Source: Protostelium mycophagum
Lineage: Eukaryota > Evosea > Variosea > Protosteliida > Protosteliaceae
Assembly (NCBI GenBank): GCA_002081555.1
Contig: KV921071.1
Span: forward strand, 1 to 62,585
Length of the DNA: 62,585 nt
Direction of reading: 5' to 3'
The notes beneath the pieces are model-generated. The model was not told where the DNA came from. It was given only the letters and a program-made list of their open reading frames with translations, and ran no database searches. Both the position numbers and the translations under genes were made by a program. Shown here in pieces: positions 59,587 through 62,585 of this stretch (its first letter is position 1; each line of letters starts with the position of its first letter).

Positions 59587-60170
59587 TTCCCCCCAATCAT
59601 TCTGAAAAGCGGACAGGGCTTGCAAAAGTGCCAGAGCCACTGTTATCTCAATAGTGAATAAACACTTTTTTTCACTTGCAGAAAGAAAAACAATCCTTGA
59701 AATATATATTCTACAATTACTTAGAATGTATTTGAAGTCTGTCACTCTTGCATCTGTGCGGTAGAACTTTGGAAAAGACCTGGATCCTAGAGCGGTGATC
59801 CATCTGTTGTTGCCCGGGAATTTTCAATGCAGCGGCAAGAGATATTATACCACACCGAGTTCACTGTAGCGACAGTCTGAGCGACATTCTGAGCATTTAC
59901 ATCTGTTAATAATATATCGAAGAGTCTTGGGTCCACAGCAGGATGCTTGCTGTCCATCATCGTTTGGCTTGTGTACTCGTTTCTTCGTTTCGTTTCGTTC
60001 GTTCATTCCGTTGGTTAGATGTGAAGGAATCTATTTTTGGAAGAACTCTGTACATCATTCAATTGTACAACTTTATTCACATTATCGGCAGAAGAAACGG
60101 AAACCGGGTTTTCTCTTGCTGTCGGGTTCATCATCGCCCTTCTATAAGATAATCAGAAACATAAATGTCT
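59587..60170. other. convergent intergenic region, no gene seen
   Basis: This region lies between the stops of the GTPase-like gene and the CH-domain gene. I find no exon chain. A short TTCGTTTCGTTTCG microsatellite lies near 59983. Both 3' untranslated regions should end here. Confidence 0.45.
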
Positions 60171-61478
60171 TTAAAAGCTCACGTGAGATCCTTCCTCGCT
60201 CTTGTGACTTCTCTTCTTGGTGTTTTTGTTCTTCCCCCTATGATGATTGATAAATGTCTAAACATCATATCCAAACTCACTTTTGGTTCTCTTTGTCACT
60301 CGCCGATTGGCTCCGTAAGAGCTGCAATTCTTGCTGTAGACGTCAATTTGGTTCCTCTCAAGCCTCCTTCACCTGCAAAAGTGCGTAATCTTTGGCTATA
60401 TCGTCCTTCTCTTTGACCGCTCTTGTCATCTTCTCGTCAGCTTCTGCGACCATCTTCTGAGCCGCTTCCAACTCTGCTGAAAGTTGGGCGATTTTTTCTT
60501 TTTGTTGCTCCATCAGTTGTGTCTGCAACCAGATCAGATGGGGTTCATGTACCACGAGTCTTTAGAGATCACGAGTGACGATCCTGAGACAACAGGCCTG
60601 ACCACAGGAATATACTCTCATAGTGATAAACCTTTGGATACTCACTCGGCTCTTTGGGTTCTTCAAAAAGATGGAGATGTACATCAGCACAGGCAATTCT
60701 TTTAAAGTCCCAAAACCAAATTCATCAACGGTGATGACCGGTGGGATGTCTAAAGTCTTCTCTGAAATGTCGATAATGATCAGATTGAGGCGGTGGTTGA
60801 GTTCCATGCGCAGAACATGTGAGAGTTCAAACACAGGAAAGCAAGAGTGAATGATAGCAGCTAATAACTTTCCATCTTGCAGGCTGAGTTTGTCAGTTGA
60901 TGGTGTTGTGAAATTTGGAGAAGTGCTTAGGGAATCAACATTACATCAAATGAAGTACCTTGAAAGGATATTGTCTTTGTTGTAAGGGAGACAGTGTTCT
61001 TCGGCGATGGATGCCATTTTTTGGAGTAAGATGGTTCTGTCCCCAACAAGATACTCCTTGGCGATCACACTCAAAACTTTGTTTGCATCCTTCTCACTTC
61101 CCAAAGCTACCTCATTCGGATTGGCATCAATCTGAAGGCGTTAGATGGACAATCTTGTACGATTACGCACTTGGACACCATCGTTGCGAATAGCTCTCAA
61201 GATGTGTTCTATATTAGCTGCCCGTCCTGAATCGGACACAGGATCCACGACCAATCCGCTGATTTTCCTTCCTTGGAGATTGAGATAAATCTTTTAACGT
61301 GAAAGAACCTGAGAGGTTGGTATAAAGATCGGCGAGCACCTTTCCATCCTTGAGCTTATCATAAAGACTTGAACTTTCGATGAAAGTGGATAGAGTATAA
61401 CTGACCCATGTTGCATAAACCTGCGTATCTAAATGAATTATTCATGGATGACCGCACCTTTCTGTCTTGATGGCTCAT
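60171..61478 (-). CDS. tandem calponin-homology (CH) domain protein with coiled coil
   Basis: The protein starts MSHQDRK and joins VYATWVSYTLSTFIESSSLY and DKLKDGKVLADLYTNLSG, a CH1 opening with the W and DGxxLxxL landmarks. It continues with GRAANIEHILRAIRNDGVQ and EKDANKVLSVIAKEYL. CH2 follows with LQDGKLLAAIIHSCFP, then LDIPPVITVDEFGFGTLKE and LVLMYISIFLK-type ends. A heptad-rich coiled coil (QLMEQQKEKIAQLSAELEAA, EADEKMTRAVKEKDDI) leads to a basic tail KGKNKNTKKRSHKSEE ending at 60171. Tandem CH pairs bind F-actin; with a coiled coil they resemble cortexillin or alpha-actinin-type crosslinkers but lack spectrin repeats or EF hands. The start is the first in-frame ATG directly before CH1. 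Introns are short and all canonical where checked. Confidence 0.82.
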
Positions 61479-61716
61479 TGTTCTGTGTTTTGAAATTCTG
61501 CCATTGGCGGGAATTTCGGTTTGGGTTTTTGGCACTGACGACAAAATGAAAATTTGAAGTTTAAAGTGTTACGGATTGTCATTTATTTTATCTTTTTCAT
61601 GAGTCGTCATCCTCAAGGTCCTGGGGGATTCCTCTAACATCATGTTGTGGATGTGGCAAAGGACACGGAATGCCTGTGCTTGCTTCTCAAAATTACCACA
61701 AAACTCCTGGCATACA

Positions 61717-61767
61717 TTGCGTCGTCACAAACATTGGGATTGGAAATAGCGGTTTGTGACGACGCAA
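61717..61767. repeat. 51-bp palindromic mini-element
   Basis: TTGCGTCGTCACAAAC at 61717-61732 is exactly complemented by GTTTGTGACGACGCAA at 61752-61767. The 19-bp centre ATTGGGATTGGAAATAGCG matches the inner part of the larger foldback at 61982. Confidence 0.8.
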
Positions 61768-61981
61768 ACAAATTGCTCTTCAGGAAGTCAGATATCCACT
61801 CGGAAAGTCCCCTCCAAAATCCTTCCAATAAACTACACCAAACTCATTGCTTATGTTTCTTCTTATTTCCTTGGATTAGCTTGCCAAAAATAGACACAAC
61901 GTGTGTCATCTTTGGCATTCTTTCAAGAGCACAATGGCAAAGAAGAGAGATTGGAAATTGTTGTGGTGGAGATAATGCAGA

Positions 61982-62380
61982 CGTTGCGTTGTCAACAGTG
62001 GAAATAGCGGTTAACGCAGATCCCCGATATGATCTGCAGTAAGAAGCGCAACTTTTGCTTTAACCGCTATTTCCGATCCCGATGTTTGTGACGACGCAAC
62101 GAATATGATCTACAGTAAGAAGCGCAACTTTTGCTTTAACCGCTATTTCCAATCCCAATGTTTGTGTCTGCGTTAACTGCTATTTCCACTGTTGACAACG
62201 CAATGCATCAAGGAATCTATCATGAGCATCAGTCATTTGAGCATCACAACAAAAGCATACTGTTGCGTTGTCACCAACATTGGGATTGGAAATAGCGGTT
62301 GAAGCAAAAGTTGCGCTTCTTACCGCAGATCATATCGGAGATCTGCGTTAACCGCTATTTCCACTGTTGACAACGCAACG
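61982..62380. mobile_element. foldback / MITE-like element with about 120-bp inverted arms
   Basis: The left arm (61982-62100) starts CGTTGCGTTGTCAACAGTGG and runs through AAATAGCGGTTAACGCAGAT, AAGAAGCGCAACTTTTGC and ACCGCTATTTCC. The right arm (62262-62380) is its reverse complement with few mismatches and ends CCACTGTTGACAACGCAACG. The middle carries a third partial arm. No open frame for a transposase is present, so it is non-autonomous. I could not identify a clear target-site duplication. Confidence 0.75.
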
Positions 62381-62585
62381 CATGAGAAAAAATCAAACCT
62401 TCATAATGACTATCCAACACATGTCAGATATTGATTACCAACTTAATGGTGCTAAGGTTTGAGTTTAGGTTACCATAGGTGCTACACCTTAATTGTTGCC
62501 ACACAGTATGTCCCTTGTCAATGAACTCATCAAGACAATTCAGAACACAGCAGGTTTTGATCACTAACAGATTACACTATATCAC
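62381..62585. other. no feature seen at the right end
   Basis: AT-rich sequence with no exon or repeat that I recognise. Confidence 0.4.

Noticed and set aside
61647-62042. 131-codon plus-strand open frame
   Set aside because: It begins at a non-ATG codon and runs straight through the palindromic and foldback repeats, so it is a by-product of repeat sequence.

Overview
The window is nuclear DNA of an intron-rich, compact unicellular eukaryote. Protein-coding genes lie close together on both strands, often head to head with 70-250 bp between start codons. They are broken by many short GT-AG introns, mostly 35-90 bp. A flagellar-type dynein heavy chain, Rho/Rab/Ras-like GTPases, tandem CH-domain and Gly-rich PH-domain proteins and a giant adhesin together suggest a flagellate-forming amoebozoan, such as a protosteloid amoeba of the Planoprotostelium type. 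That placement is inferred from gene content only.

Layout: 1310-2970 holds UFM1 (minus) and a METTL21-like lysine methyltransferase (plus), head to head. 3362-6536 is a Q/N-rich putative nuclear protein. 6695-8115 holds a small RING-like protein and a family-31 glycosyltransferase (minus). 9184-10924 is a two-RRM, RGG/YG-rich RNA-binding protein (minus). 11075-12050 holds a GNAT acetyltransferase (plus) and a BolA-like protein (minus). 12122-14518 is a UgtP/MGDG-synthase-like glycosyltransferase, followed by a second GNAT (to 15742) and an unknown gene (to 17261). 17475-19536 is a DUF6625-like type II membrane protein (minus), head to head with an extended-synaptotagmin-like lipid-transfer protein (19790-22968). 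23184-31815 is a giant secreted adhesin-like protein (minus). A Rho GTPase (32464-33135) converges on a 16-kb axonemal-type dynein heavy chain (33188 to about 49304, minus). The right end carries a helicase-associated-domain protein (49688-50778), a large Gly-rich plus PH-domain protein (50992-57310, minus), Rab2 (57433-58453), a divergent Ras-like GTPase (58747-59586), a tandem CH-domain coiled-coil protein (60171-61478, minus) and a foldback repeat element (61982-62380).

The genes do not form one pathway. Three themes recur: membrane traffic and contact sites (Rab2, E-Syt, glycosyltransferases, adhesin), cytoskeleton and motility (dynein, CH protein, Rho), and protein modification (UFM1, METTL21, GNATs, RING).

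Two observations stand out. First, the dynein keeps its full architecture, including stalk and microtubule-binding region, but its ATP-site motifs in AAA1, AAA2, AAA3 and AAA4 are degenerate, so it looks like a pseudo-motor. Second, introns throughout the window are built from a few recurring short words: TCGTTGTAGA in either orientation, GAAATTTC, and CGGTAA-TTACCG palindromes. In several introns these words could pair with each other across the intron. Exon boundaries below were read by eye. I give them where the frame closes and say so where it does not.
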